Shown piece by piece: positions 7,951 to 17,606 of a stretch of 64,000 nucleotides of DNA. The position numbers and the translations under genes are program-made. Source of the stretch: Synechococcus sp. C9. GTDB lineage: Bacteria; Cyanobacteriota; Cyanobacteriia; Gloeomargaritales; Gloeomargaritaceae. Location of the stretch: assembly GCF_022984075.1 (NCBI RefSeq), contig NZ_JALAAD010000001.1:1468455-1532454 (forward strand). Direction: 5' to 3'. Position 1 is the stretch's first letter. Every line of letters begins with the position of its first letter. Under the pieces are notes generated by a model. It was not told the origin of the DNA. It was given only the letters and a program-made list of their open reading frames with translations, and did not search any database.

Positions 7951-9546
7951 ATGGCTAATAAGATTGAAGCGATCAAATCCGCGAAAGATGGGTTAGCAGT
8001 TCGAGATGAACTAGCGGCATGGGCGCATCAGGGTTGGGAGCAGATTGACAAGGATGATTTAGAGCATCGGTTGAAGTGGCTCGGAATTTTTTTCCGTAAA
8101 ATTACCCCTGGCAAATTTATGTTGCGCCTGCGGATACCACACGGGATTTTAACGGCGACTCAAATGCGGGTATTGGCGCAAATTTTAGATGCCTGTGGTG
8201 CCGATGGTGTTGGGGATATTACCACCCGCCAAAATATCCAATTGAGGGGGATTGATTTTGCCACCATTCCGAACATTTTACAAGCCTTAACCGAGGTGGG
8301 TTTAACCAGTGTGCAATCCGGTATGGACAATGTGCGGAATATCACCGGTTCTCCTGTATCTGGAATTGACCCCAACGAGTTATACGACACCCGTTCCCTG
8401 GTACAAGCGGTGCAAGATATGGTGACCAACCGGGGGCGAGGCAATCCCGAATTTACCAATTTACCCCGCAAATTTAATATCGCCATTAATGGGTGTCGTG
8501 ACAATTCTACCCACGCCGAGATTAACGACCTGGCTTTTATTCCCGCCTATCAAAACGGGCATCCCCAATCCCCTTTGGGTTTCAATGTTTTAGTAGGTGG
8601 TTTTTTCTCCAGTAAACGGGTGGCGACTGCGATTCCTTTGGATGCTTGGGTTACGCCAGAACAGGTGGTGGATGTTTGTCGGGCAGTATTGTTAGTCTTT
8701 CGGGATCATGGCTTGCGGGAAAATCGCCAACAATCCCGCTTAATGTGGCTCATTGATGCCTGGGGAATCCCCCAATTTCGTGCCCAAGTGATTGACCGCC
8801 TCGGATATAATTTACCCCCTGCGGCTCTGCGGGATGAAATATGCTGGTCAAAGCGGGATCATTTAGGCTTGCATCCTCAAAAACAGGAGGGGTTATACTA
8901 TGCCGGTTTGCATATTCCGGTGGGAAGAATTACGGCTCAAGATATGTTTAACTTTGCCGATCTTGCCAACCGATACGGACAGGGTGAACTGCGGTTAACT
9001 GTGGAACAAAATTTGATTATTCCCCATATTTCTGAGGAAAAAATTGCTGATTTTCTCCAGGAGACTATTTTGCAAAAATTTCCCCTGAAGCCAACTTTAT
9101 TAATGCGAGGATTAGTTTCCTGCACAGGGAATCAATTTTGTAACTTGGCAATTATCGAAACCAAAAATCGAGCATTAAAGCTGATTCAGGAATTAGAGGA
9201 ATTACTGGAATTAAAGCAACCGGTTCGTATCCATTGGAGCGGTTGTCCCAACTCCTGTGGTCAACCCCAAGTAGGGGATATTGGGTTTATCGGGTGTAAA
9301 ACTAAGAAAAATGGCAAACCAGTGGACGGCGTAGATATTTATCTAGGGGGAAAAGTTGGGCACGGGGCAACTTTAGGTAATTGTGTGGTGAAAGGAATTC
9401 CATGTGAGGATTTGCTAGGGATTGTCGCTGATTTACTCATCCGTCATTTTGGGGCACTCCCCCGATCTCATATCGGCGTTGACTATCTAGGATTGGGTGA
9501 AGCTACCGATTCCGTAACCACTTCAGTTTCTTCTGTGCAACTTTGA
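7951..9546 (+). CDS. nirA: Ferredoxin-nitrite reductase
   Basis: Predicted protein of 531 aa that reduces nitrite to ammonium with six electrons from ferredoxin, using sirohaem and a 4Fe-4S cluster. The cluster ligands are Cys391 and Cys397 (SCTGNQFC) and Cys432 and Cys436 (SGCPNSCGQPQ), the usual C-x5-C and C-x3-C spacing. Two sulfite/nitrite reductase ferredoxin-like half domains are visible (GKFMLRLRIPHGILT and GLYYAGLHIPVGRIT), and TTRQNIQLRGI is the conserved sirohaem-domain segment. It is the first gene of the rightward arm, 59 nt after a perfect NtcA box, and nrtA follows 17 nt downstream. Confidence 0.96.
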   Translation: MANKIEAIKSAKDGLAVRDELAAWAHQGWEQIDKDDLEHRLKWLGIFFRKITPGKFMLRLRIPHGILTATQMRVLAQILDACGADGVGDITTRQNIQLRGIDFATIPNILQALTEVGLTSVQSGMDNVRNITGSPVSGIDPNELYDTRSLVQAVQDMVTNRGRGNPEFTNLPRKFNIAINGCRDNSTHAEINDLAFIPAYQNGHPQSPLGFNVLVGGFFSSKRVATAIPLDAWVTPEQVVDVCRAVLLVFRDHGLRENRQQSRLMWLIDAWGIPQFRAQVIDRLGYNLPPAALRDEICWSKRDHLGLHPQKQEGLYYAGLHIPVGRITAQDMFNFADLANRYGQGELRLTVEQNLIIPHISEEKIADFLQETILQKFPLKPTLLMRGLVSCTGNQFCNLAIIETKNRALKLIQELEELLELKQPVRIHWSGCPNSCGQPQVGDIGFIGCKTKKNGKPVDGVDIYLGGKVGHGATLGNCVVKGIPCEDLLGIVADLLIRHFGALPRSHIGVDYLGLGEATDSVTTSVSSVQL

Positions 9547-9563
9547 TTTTTTGGGAGGTGTTT

Positions 9564-10856
9564 ATGTCTTTCTCTCGGCGTACATTTTTAACCACTTCTG
9601 GTTTGACGGCTATGGGCGCTTTAGCGCTTCACGGATGCCAGCCTGGTTCAAATACCAGTAGTTCTGTCTCCAGCCCACCTACTGATTTAGAAACAACCAC
9701 CGTGAGACTAGGTTTTATTCCGCTCACCGATGCGGCACCCCTGATTATCGCTAAGGTGAAAGGCTACTTTGATAAGTATGGATTAACCGGTGCTGAAGTT
9801 ATCAAACAAGCCTCCTGGGGAACCACTCGCGATAACTTAGTTTTAGGTAGTGCCGGGGGGGGCATTGATGGGGCACATATTCTTTCACCCATGCCCTATT
9901 TAATCAGTGAAGGGATTGTCACCAATGGCAAAAAAGTACCCATGTATATCTTGGCGCGTTTGAATACCAACGGGCAAGGGATTCAGCTATCCAATGAATA
10001 TTTAGACCTAAAAGTTAGTTTGGATGCGAGTCCTTTACGGAATGTTTTTCAACGCAAAAAACGGGAAAATAAAGAAGTAAAAGCGGCCATGACTTTTCCT
10101 GGTGGCACCCATGATTTGTGGATTCGCTACTGGTTGGCGGCGGCAGGAATTGATCCCAATCAAGATGTTTCAACCATTGTGGTTCCTCCTCCCCAAATGG
10201 TAGCTAATGTGAAAGTAGGCAATATGGAAGCCTTTTGCGTGGGCGAACCCTGGCCGTTACAAACCCTTAATCAGAAGGTTGGCTATAGTGCAATTACCAC
10301 TGGAGAGTTTTGGAAAGACCATCCCGAAAAAGCCCTAGGTTTGCGCTCAGATTGGGTAGATAAACATCCCAAAGCCACCCAAGCCTTACTTCAAGCCGTC
10401 TTGGAAGCGCAAATTTGGTGTGACCAAGATAGCAACAAGCAGGAAATGTGTGAAATTCTCAGCCAACCAGAGTGGGTAAAGGCACCAGTGGCGGATATTA
10501 TTGACCGCTCCTTGGGCAAATTCAATTTGGGGGTGCGGCAATTTGAGAGCAAAGACTTGATGCAAAAGTATTGGCGAGATAACGCTTCGTATCCCTTCAA
10601 GAGCCATGACCTATGGTTTTTAACCGAAAATATTCGCTGGGGTTATCTGAAACCTGAAGTGGATACCAAAGTACTTGTTGATCGGGTCAATCGTGAGGAT
10701 TTATGGCGAGAAGCCGCTAAAGCGATTGGTCAGGAAGCAGTTATTCCCAAATCCACTTCCCGTGGGGTAGAGACGTTTTTTGACCAAGTCCAATTTGACC
10801 CAGAAAACCCTCAGGATTACCTAAATCGTCTGAAAATCAAGTCCCTTAAATCCTAA
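9564..10856 (+). CDS. nrtA: Nitrate/nitrite ABC transporter substrate-binding lipoprotein
   Basis: Predicted protein of 430 aa; the ATG at 9564 follows GGGAGGTG. The N-terminus carries a twin-arginine motif (SRRTFLTTSG) and a lipobox ending at Cys25 (LALHGC), so it should be exported and anchored by lipid to the outer face of the plasma membrane. The binding domain has the NrtA/SsuA-family segments TVRLGFIPLTDAAPLIIAK, GGTHDLWIRYWL and PPPQMVANVKVGNMEAFCVG. It captures nitrate and nitrite for NrtB. The same fold recurs as the C-terminal half of NrtC downstream. Confidence 0.95.
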   Translation: MSFSRRTFLTTSGLTAMGALALHGCQPGSNTSSSVSSPPTDLETTTVRLGFIPLTDAAPLIIAKVKGYFDKYGLTGAEVIKQASWGTTRDNLVLGSAGGGIDGAHILSPMPYLISEGIVTNGKKVPMYILARLNTNGQGIQLSNEYLDLKVSLDASPLRNVFQRKKRENKEVKAAMTFPGGTHDLWIRYWLAAAGIDPNQDVSTIVVPPPQMVANVKVGNMEAFCVGEPWPLQTLNQKVGYSAITTGEFWKDHPEKALGLRSDWVDKHPKATQALLQAVLEAQIWCDQDSNKQEMCEILSQPEWVKAPVADIIDRSLGKFNLGVRQFESKDLMQKYWRDNASYPFKSHDLWFLTENIRWGYLKPEVDTKVLVDRVNREDLWREAAKAIGQEAVIPKSTSRGVETFFDQVQFDPENPQDYLNRLKIKSLKS

Positions 10857-10867
10857 GGAGCCAACCC

Positions 10868-11677
10868 ATGACCACCACAATCCCTCTGCCCCGGCGGTAT
10901 TCCTGGCAAAAGTTTCTGCCCATCGTGCTACCACCACTGATTGTACTCGTACTTGTTTTAGTGGTTTGGCAAATTTTATGCTCTGGGTCAAATCCACGAC
11001 TGCCGGCACCGATAACAATTATCCGGGAGTCTTGGCACTTAATTGTGAATCCCTTCTTTGATAAAGGTGGGACTAACAAAGGGCTAGGCTTGCAGGTTAT
11101 TGAGAGTTTACGACGGGTGGCGATTGGCTATGTTTTGGCTTCAGTTGTAGGTGTAAGCATTGGCATTTTAGTGGGTACCAATCAGTTAATTAACCGGGGG
11201 GTTGATCCCTTCTTTCAGGTACTCAGAACCGTACCCCCATTGGCGTGGCTACCCATTGCTTTGGCTGGTTTTCGACAGGCAGAGACATCAGCTATTTTTG
11301 TGATATTTATTACAGCGATTTGGCCAATTTTGATTAACACTTCAGTCGGGGTACAGCAGGTGCCTCAGGATTACCGAAATGTGGCTCGCATTCTACGTCT
11401 AAACCGTTGGGAATACTTCTGGACCATTCTACTGCCAGCGTCAGCACCCTACATTTTCACAGGTATGCGTATCGCCGCTGGTCTTTCGTGGTTAGCTATT
11501 GTTGCCGCTGAGATGTTGACCGGTGGAGTTGGGATTGGATTCTTTATCTGGGATGCCTGGAATAGTTCTCGGATCACCGATATTATCGTTGCGCTTGTTT
11601 ATGTAGGAATGGTTGGTTTGTTGTTAGATAGACTGGTTTTTTATGCCAGCAAATTGATCGTTCAATCTGAGGAATAG
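10868..11677 (+). CDS. nrtB: Nitrate ABC transporter permease
   Basis: Predicted protein of 269 aa with a basic cytoplasmic N-terminus, a first membrane helix around LPPLIVLVLVLVVWQIL and several further helices. The BPD_transp_1 EAA loop is visible near PQDYRNVARILRLNRWEYFW. NrtB forms the membrane channel, probably as a dimer, and couples to the NrtC and NrtD ATPases. It has an AAGGAG ribosome-binding site and sits 11 nt after nrtA and 9 nt before nrtD, a tight operon. Confidence 0.93.
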   Translation: MTTTIPLPRRYSWQKFLPIVLPPLIVLVLVLVVWQILCSGSNPRLPAPITIIRESWHLIVNPFFDKGGTNKGLGLQVIESLRRVAIGYVLASVVGVSIGILVGTNQLINRGVDPFFQVLRTVPPLAWLPIALAGFRQAETSAIFVIFITAIWPILINTSVGVQQVPQDYRNVARILRLNRWEYFWTILLPASAPYIFTGMRIAAGLSWLAIVAAEMLTGGVGIGFFIWDAWNSSRITDIIVALVYVGMVGLLLDRLVFYASKLIVQSEE

Positions 11678-11686
11678 GAGAACCCC

Positions 11687-12532
11687 ATGCAAAGTTTACC
11701 CCTGCCAGCACCATTACAATCCCCAGTGGAATTACCCTTCCTGGAATTGAGGGATGTAAGCAAATATTACCCAACCTCCAAGGGGAATTACACGGTTTTA
11801 CAGGGGGTTAATTTATCAGTCAAATCAGGGGAATTTGTGAGCATTATTGGACATTCCGGTTGTGGTAAAACGACCTTACTTAATCTAGTCGCAGGATTCA
11901 TCCGTCCTAGTCATGGTCTTGTCTCATTGGAAAATCGGCGGATTACCGAACCTGGACCCGATAGAATGGTGGTCTTTCAGAACTATTCCCTGCTTCCTTG
12001 GCTGACCGCCTATGAAAACATTCATTTGGGGGTAAAGAGCGTTTATCGCCCGCAAAATGAAACGGAGCGGAGACAGGTTAGACAAATTGTAGAGGAGCAT
12101 CTGGAACTTGTGGGTTTGACTGATGCCGCCCATAAAAAACCCAAACAATTATCCGGGGGTATGAAACAACGAGTTGCCATCGCCCGGGCTTTGGCTATGC
12201 GTCCGCAAATCCTCTTACTTGATGAACCCTTCGGAGCTTTGGACCCCATTACTCGGGAGGAGTTACAAGATGAGTTGTTGGGGATTTGGGAACGTACTAA
12301 AGTGACTGTTTTGATGATTACCCATGATGTAGATGAAGCCATTTATTTAAGTGATCGGATTGTTATGATGACGAATGGACCATCCGCAACGATTGGGGAA
12401 ATTCTCACGATTCCGTTTGCCCATCCCCGGAACCGGGCAAGGTTGACTGAAGACCCCCAATTCTTTACCCTCAGAAATCAATGTCTTTCCTTCTTGTATG
12501 AACGTTTTGCCCTTGATATTGACCACGATTAA
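11687..12532 (+). CDS. nrtD: Nitrate ABC transporter ATP-binding subunit, short type (NrtD)
   Basis: Predicted protein of 281 aa, a single ABC ATPase domain: Walker A GHSGCGKTT near residues 55-63, signature LSGGMKQR, Walker B ILLLDEPFGALDP and switch His in MITHDVDEA. It has no substrate-binding-like extension, which makes it NrtD rather than NrtC. The order here is nrtA-nrtB-nrtD-nrtC, whereas the classical cyanobacterial order is nrtABCD. It works as a heterodimer with NrtC on the cytoplasmic side of NrtB. Confidence 0.9.
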   Translation: MQSLPLPAPLQSPVELPFLELRDVSKYYPTSKGNYTVLQGVNLSVKSGEFVSIIGHSGCGKTTLLNLVAGFIRPSHGLVSLENRRITEPGPDRMVVFQNYSLLPWLTAYENIHLGVKSVYRPQNETERRQVRQIVEEHLELVGLTDAAHKKPKQLSGGMKQRVAIARALAMRPQILLLDEPFGALDPITREELQDELLGIWERTKVTVLMITHDVDEAIYLSDRIVMMTNGPSATIGEILTIPFAHPRNRARLTEDPQFFTLRNQCLSFLYERFALDIDHD

Positions 12533-12549
12533 TTAGGAGTTGCTCTGCG

Positions 12550-14436
12550 ATGAATACCATGCAAACCTACTTAGAGATAGACCATGTGGATAAAATTTTT
12601 CAGACCGAAGCGGGTGCCTATCCTGTCTTGAAAAATATCCATATTGAAATTAAACAAGGTGAATTTATTGCCGTTATCGGGCATTCGGGTTGTGGCAAAT
12701 CGACCCTACTTAATATCGTCGCTGGTCTTGAGCGACCGAGTGCCGGAGGGGTGGTTTTAGAAGGAAAAGAAGTTCGCCAACCGGGTCCCAATCGGATGGT
12801 GGTGTTTCAAAACCACTCTTTACTTCCTTGGTTAACGGTGCGGCAGAACATTGCGTTGGGGGTCAATCGTGTTTTTCGTGATCGTTCGCCCCAAGAACGT
12901 AAAGCAATTATTGATGAGCATTTAGCCTTGGTTCATTTGACAGCCGCCGCAGATAAATATCCCCACCAATTATCCGGGGGAATGCGTCAACGGGTCGGTA
13001 TTGCCCGAGCCTTGGCATTACAGCCTAAAATTCTCCTTTTGGACGAACCTTTTGGGGCTTTAGATGCCCTGACCCGTGGTCGTTTGCAGGAACAATTAAT
13101 GCAGATATGTAATGAACATAAAATCACGGCATTCATGATCACCCACGATGTGGATGAGGCACTTCTCTTGGCAGACCGAATTATCATGTTAACCAATGGT
13201 CCAGGGGCACAAATTGGTCGGATTTTATCTGTTGAATTACCTCGTCCCCGCCAACGGATGGCTGTGGTTAATCATCCCAATTACTATCGGATGCGAGGGG
13301 AAATTGTAGAATTTCTGAATGAACAGAAGAAATCCAAAAAACAGCGGGAACTGAATCGAATTGCCATTGCCATCAGCCGAGGTAATATTGAAAAAGTGAA
13401 CTTGGATTTAGGCTTCATTCCCTTAACCGATGCCAGTCCACTGATTGTGGCAAAAGAAAAGCAATTATTTCAAAAATATGGCTTAGACGTAGAACTCCGG
13501 CGACAGTCAAGCTGGAACTCCCTAGCGGAACACTTAGTGAATGGGGAATTAGATGCCGCCATGATGCTCGCTGGGATGCCCTTAGCCCTTTCTGCACAAT
13601 CGAACCGGCTGATCACAACTGCCATGACGCTTAGCCGCAATGGTAACGCCATTACCCTATCAAACCAATTTAACCAGCCCAACGCTTCCCCTATAGAGCA
13701 GTTATGTGATTACATATTGACAGCTAAACAAAAACCAATTTTTGGCATTGTCCATCCTGCTTCCATGCACAACTTTTTGCTAAGGAAATGGCTGATTCAA
13801 ATCGGGATTAAACCTGATGTAGATGTAGAATTGGTTGTGATTCCGCCACCGCAAATGGTCGCTAATTTAATTGCTGGTAACATTATTGGTTTTTGTGTTG
13901 GTGAGCCTTGGAATACCCGAGCAGTTTTGGATGATGTCGGCTTTATCATCACCACAGGTATTGACCTTGATGATGGTCACATTGAAAAAGTGCTGGGAGT
14001 TAATCAAATCTGGGCACAACAATATCCTTTCACCCATTTGGCTCTAATTCGTTCCCTGTTAGAAGCCTGTGCTTGGTGTCAGCAATCTGCGAATCGAGAA
14101 GAATTAGTAGATATTCTATCTAAGCCTGACTACTTGAATATGAATCCGAAATACATTAGACCTAGCTTATGCAACCCGATTTGGCTCACTAAAGAGCAGA
14201 CCCGATATTTACCACAATTTCATCATTTTCTGGTGAAAAATAAGCCTTGTATCATAGAATATGAATGGGTACTTGATCAGCTTACCGAGTATGGAATTAT
14301 ATCTTGCCAGAACTCACAACAGTTCTTAAAACCGATTGTTCGAGATGACGTTTTCCAGGAGGCAATCGCCCTGCTAGACCCAAACTTGTTAAAGCTGGAC
14401 ACTCAAGTTTCAAATAAAATTCCAGAGGTAACTTAA
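12550..14436 (+). CDS. nrtC: Nitrate ABC transporter ATPase fused to NrtA-like regulatory domain (NrtC)
   Basis: Predicted protein of 628 aa. Residues 1-255 are an ABC ATPase (GHSGCGKSTLL, LSGGMRQRVGIARAL, ILLLDEPFGALDAL). After a charged linker (NEQKKSKKQREL), residues from about 278 on repeat the NrtA fold: LGFIPLTDASPLIVAKE, HPASMHNFLLRKWL, PPPQMVANLIAGNIIGFCVG. In cyanobacteria this C-terminal half mediates inhibition of uptake by ammonium. It follows nrtD by 17 nt. The close match of the NrtA-like half to nrtA upstream indicates an ancient duplication and fusion. Confidence 0.94.
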   Translation: MNTMQTYLEIDHVDKIFQTEAGAYPVLKNIHIEIKQGEFIAVIGHSGCGKSTLLNIVAGLERPSAGGVVLEGKEVRQPGPNRMVVFQNHSLLPWLTVRQNIALGVNRVFRDRSPQERKAIIDEHLALVHLTAAADKYPHQLSGGMRQRVGIARALALQPKILLLDEPFGALDALTRGRLQEQLMQICNEHKITAFMITHDVDEALLLADRIIMLTNGPGAQIGRILSVELPRPRQRMAVVNHPNYYRMRGEIVEFLNEQKKSKKQRELNRIAIAISRGNIEKVNLDLGFIPLTDASPLIVAKEKQLFQKYGLDVELRRQSSWNSLAEHLVNGELDAAMMLAGMPLALSAQSNRLITTAMTLSRNGNAITLSNQFNQPNASPIEQLCDYILTAKQKPIFGIVHPASMHNFLLRKWLIQIGIKPDVDVELVVIPPPQMVANLIAGNIIGFCVGEPWNTRAVLDDVGFIITTGIDLDDGHIEKVLGVNQIWAQQYPFTHLALIRSLLEACAWCQQSANREELVDILSKPDYLNMNPKYIRPSLCNPIWLTKEQTRYLPQFHHFLVKNKPCIIEYEWVLDQLTEYGIISCQNSQQFLKPIVRDDVFQEAIALLDPNLLKLDTQVSNKIPEVT

Positions 14437-14462
14437 CTTGTAAACTTCATATTTTGGAATTT

Positions 14463-15626
14463 ATGCTTACTGTAGCAGAAGCAGAACAAATTATTAAAAC
14501 CCACTGGGATGCCGCAAAATGTGAAGAGATCGCTTTAGAGTTTTGTGCAGGAAGAATCCTAGCACAATCTATCCATGCCGACCGGGATTATCCCCCCATT
14601 GATCGAGTTATGATGGATGGAATTGCCATCAGTAAACACGCCTATGACCGGGGGCTTAGAAAGTTTATCATTGCGGGTATGGCAACTGCGGGAACAGCGC
14701 CTCCTAATCTGGAAAATATCGAAACCTGTATCGAAGTGACAACGGGATGCCCTTTGCCCGATGGTGCTGATTTGGTTATTCCCTACGAAGAGCTAAACAT
14801 CCATCAGGGGGTGGCGGAAATCATAATTGACCAGAATCGAAAGGCTAAAGATTTTGTCCATCAACGAGGGAGCGACTGCCGCTTGGGTGAAGTGATCATA
14901 CCATCTGGAACAAGGTTGAAGGGGGTTCATTTAGGAATTTTGGCTAGCTTTGGCTACACAAAAGTTTTAGTAGAAAAACCTCTTAAAATCAAGGTTATTG
15001 CTACTGGTGATGAACTCATTCCCATTGACCAAAACCCACAACCTTATCAACTGCGTAGGTCGAATGTTTATGCCCTAAGAGCATCCTTACGCTCCTATGG
15101 TTACACGGATGTTGAAATAGACCATATTCCTGATATTCCAGAATTGATCCTGCCCCATTATCAACAGAATAAACAGACCTATGACTTATTAATTTACTCT
15201 GGCGGTGTTTCCCAAGGAAAACGAGACTATCTCCCCCAAATCTGGCAAGACATGGGTGTTATACCTTATATTCAAGGGGTAAGGCAAAAGCCTGGAAAAC
15301 CGATGTGGTTTGGCATGGATCACACAAATAATACGATGGTTTTAGGCTTACCTGGTAATCCAATTTCGGCATTGGTATGTTTGCACCGCTACTTCTTGAA
15401 TCGGAGTAAATCCTATGGTTATTTACAAAAATTGATCACATTTGAACCAGATTTAACCTATTTTGTGCCAGTCAAAATAAATGTCACGCATGAGCTTACG
15501 CCAATGATGCCTCAAAATTCAGGAGATTTTGTTGCCCTAGCGGATAGTGATGGTTTTGTAGAACTTCCACAAAATAAAAAACAGTTTACTCCGCAAGAGC
15601 AATTTTTTTTCTATCCTTGGTATTGA
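14463..15626 (+). CDS. moeA: Molybdopterin molybdenumtransferase MoeA
   Basis: Predicted protein of 387 aa that inserts molybdate into adenylylated molybdopterin. Family segments seen are DRDYPPIDRVMMDGIAI, TGCPLPDGADLVIPYE, RGSDCRLGEVI, ATGDEL, YSGGVSQGKRDYLP and the GLPGNPIS loop. ATG 14463 is preferred; an in-frame TTG nine bases upstream is possible. The gene is AT-richer than its upstream neighbours, as are moaA-moaE. It follows nrtC by 26 nt with no terminator, so it is likely part of the NtcA-driven transcript. Confidence 0.93.
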   Translation: MLTVAEAEQIIKTHWDAAKCEEIALEFCAGRILAQSIHADRDYPPIDRVMMDGIAISKHAYDRGLRKFIIAGMATAGTAPPNLENIETCIEVTTGCPLPDGADLVIPYEELNIHQGVAEIIIDQNRKAKDFVHQRGSDCRLGEVIIPSGTRLKGVHLGILASFGYTKVLVEKPLKIKVIATGDELIPIDQNPQPYQLRRSNVYALRASLRSYGYTDVEIDHIPDIPELILPHYQQNKQTYDLLIYSGGVSQGKRDYLPQIWQDMGVIPYIQGVRQKPGKPMWFGMDHTNNTMVLGLPGNPISALVCLHRYFLNRSKSYGYLQKLITFEPDLTYFVPVKINVTHELTPMMPQNSGDFVALADSDGFVELPQNKKQFTPQEQFFFYPWY

Positions 15627-15628
15627 AT

Positions 15629-16567
15629 ATGAAACTGGTTGACCATTGGCAACGTCAGATTCGTAAACTGAGGGTGTCATTAACTGACCGATGTAATTTG
15701 CGTTGTCGCTACTGTATGCCACTGCATCCTGATTTTATGGATAAGCATAACTATTTAACCCCCGATGAATACGTTGATATAATTCAAGAATTACTGACCT
15801 ATGGCATCCAGGAGGTTCGCATTACGGGAGGGGAGCCACTGGTACGACCAGAATTTTCTGAAATTATGTTAAAATTAAGTATGCTTAACATTCCACAATT
15901 GAGCTTGACAACCAATGGGATTTTACTCCACCAGCATTGGGAAATTCTTAAAGAATGCAATGTCAAAAAAATCAACATTAGCCTAGATAGTTTACGACCT
16001 GCAAACTTTGCATCCATCACCTATGGAAATAGTTTGTCTAGGATTTTAGAGAATATCAGCCAAGCGGTTGCTCAAGGATTTGATATTAAAATTAATGTCG
16101 TGCTACTGCGAGGAATTAACGACTGTGAGTTATTTGATTTCATAGAATATGCTCAAAAATTGTCCGTCACCGTAAGATTTTTAGAGTTAATGCGGATTGG
16201 TTATGCGAATGAGCTATATCATCATCACTTCATTTCAGCCCAAGAATGTATTAATCAATTACAAACTCGATATAAAATGAATAAAATCAACTCCGAATCC
16301 GACTCTACCGCTTTTTATTTTCAGCTTGATAGTGGGGTAAAAGTTGGCTTTATTGCTTCGGAATCCCAACCTTTTTGCAATCGTTGTTCTCGCTGGCGAT
16401 TGTCCGCTGATGGGCGTTTATTTGCTTGTTTATTTACCCAGGAAGGTATCTCCATACGAAACGCTTCACCCGAAGATAGACATTACATTTATGAACAGTT
16501 ATTAGGCATGAAGCCAATCCAACGTTCCACCCATGTTTTACGTCCGATGTATGGAATTGGAGGATAA
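15629..16567 (+). CDS. moaA: GTP 3',8-cyclase MoaA
   Basis: Predicted protein of 312 aa, a radical SAM enzyme for the first step of molybdenum cofactor synthesis (GTP to 3',8-cyclo-GTP). The SAM cluster is Cys22-x3-Cys26-x2-Cys29 (CNLRCRYC). The second, substrate-binding cluster is CNRCSRWRLSADGRLFAC near the C-terminus. VRITGGEPLVRPEF is the SAM-binding GGEP segment. The usual C-terminal GG tail is not obvious; the protein ends RPMYGIGG, so a GG is present at the very end. The start at 15629 lies 2 nt after the moeA stop. Confidence 0.94.
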   Translation: MKLVDHWQRQIRKLRVSLTDRCNLRCRYCMPLHPDFMDKHNYLTPDEYVDIIQELLTYGIQEVRITGGEPLVRPEFSEIMLKLSMLNIPQLSLTTNGILLHQHWEILKECNVKKINISLDSLRPANFASITYGNSLSRILENISQAVAQGFDIKINVVLLRGINDCELFDFIEYAQKLSVTVRFLELMRIGYANELYHHHFISAQECINQLQTRYKMNKINSESDSTAFYFQLDSGVKVGFIASESQPFCNRCSRWRLSADGRLFACLFTQEGISIRNASPEDRHYIYEQLLGMKPIQRSTHVLRPMYGIGG

Positions 16568-16571
16568 TGGT

Positions 16572-17606
16572 ATGTTCACTCATTTAGATGCTCAAAACCA
16601 GCCAAGGATGGTTGATATTAGCGGTAAAAATATTACGATAAGGAGTGCTACAGCCCAGGCGCAAGTCCAATTGCCAAAATGTTTACAGGAATATATCAGG
16701 GGTAATGAAATTTTGCTCGAAAAGGGCGCAGTTTTTCAAACAGCAGTCATCGCCGGGACAATGGCGGTAAAAAAAACGCAGGAACTCATTCCATTCTGCC
16801 ATCAAATTCCCATAGAAAGCTGTAGGTTTGAAATTGATATAGATGATAACTTTCTTGTAACGATAAACTGCACGGTTAAAGCCTCAGCTAAAACGGGTGT
16901 AGAAATGGAAGCTCTTTGTGGTGTGACAATTGCGGCACTTACAATTTATGATATGTGTAAATCCGTATCACCAGGCATAACGATCCGAGAGACTCGGTTA
17001 TTAAGGAAAACTGGCGGTAAAGCCACCCAATTGGAACACCCTTTGTATGGTTTAATCCTCACGGGGGGTCTCAGTAAACGCATGGGTCAAGACAAGGCTT
17101 TACTGGATTGTTATGGACAGCCTTGTGCTTTATATTTATATAAACTAATGCAATCCTATTGTGAACAGGTTTATCTTTCGGCTCGGTCGAACCAATGGTT
17201 GTCCACCCCTCTTGAAGCACTACCGATACTCCCAGATCAAGTCACCAGTGTCGGACCAATTAGTGGACTATTAACCGCATTTCAAACCCATCCTGATGTA
17301 AATTGGTTGGTGATTGCCTGCGATTTAATGCAAGTACAGGCTCATACGATTGAGTATCTCTTAGCTCATTATCAAGAAAAAACTCTTGCCACGTGCTACA
17401 TCAATAATGAACAGGGATTCCCGGAACCTCTGTGTGCTATCTATACCCCCCAAGCACAAGCGGTTTTTGCAGAAGCCTATCAGGCAGGTATTTATTGTCC
17501 TGTGAAAATTTTACAAAATCAATCCTGTACCCTAGTCAAGCCCCAAAATTCCCATGAATTAATGAATATCAATACGCCAGAAGACTATGCACGCATCGGC
17601 TACTAA
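16572..17606 (+). CDS. MoaC-MobA fusion protein (cPMP synthase / Mo-cofactor guanylyltransferase)
   Basis: Predicted protein of 344 aa; ATG 16572 follows a perfect GGAGG. Residues 1-150 are MoaC: MVDISGK, CHQIPIESC, KTGVEMEAL and YDMCKSV, the segments that shape the cyclic pyranopterin monophosphate active site. From about residue 158 it is MobA: LTGGLSKRMGQDKALL is the nucleotide-binding loop, then VIACDLMQV and a GFPEPLCAIY segment. The fusion joins the second step of cofactor synthesis to the final GMP attachment that NarB, a bis-MGD enzyme, requires. A frameshift artefact is unlikely because both domains are intact in one frame. It sits 4 nt after moaA and overlaps moaD. Confidence 0.92.
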   Translation: MFTHLDAQNQPRMVDISGKNITIRSATAQAQVQLPKCLQEYIRGNEILLEKGAVFQTAVIAGTMAVKKTQELIPFCHQIPIESCRFEIDIDDNFLVTINCTVKASAKTGVEMEALCGVTIAALTIYDMCKSVSPGITIRETRLLRKTGGKATQLEHPLYGLILTGGLSKRMGQDKALLDCYGQPCALYLYKLMQSYCEQVYLSARSNQWLSTPLEALPILPDQVTSVGPISGLLTAFQTHPDVNWLVIACDLMQVQAHTIEYLLAHYQEKTLATCYINNEQGFPEPLCAIYTPQAQAVFAEAYQAGIYCPVKILQNQSCTLVKPQNSHELMNINTPEDYARIGY

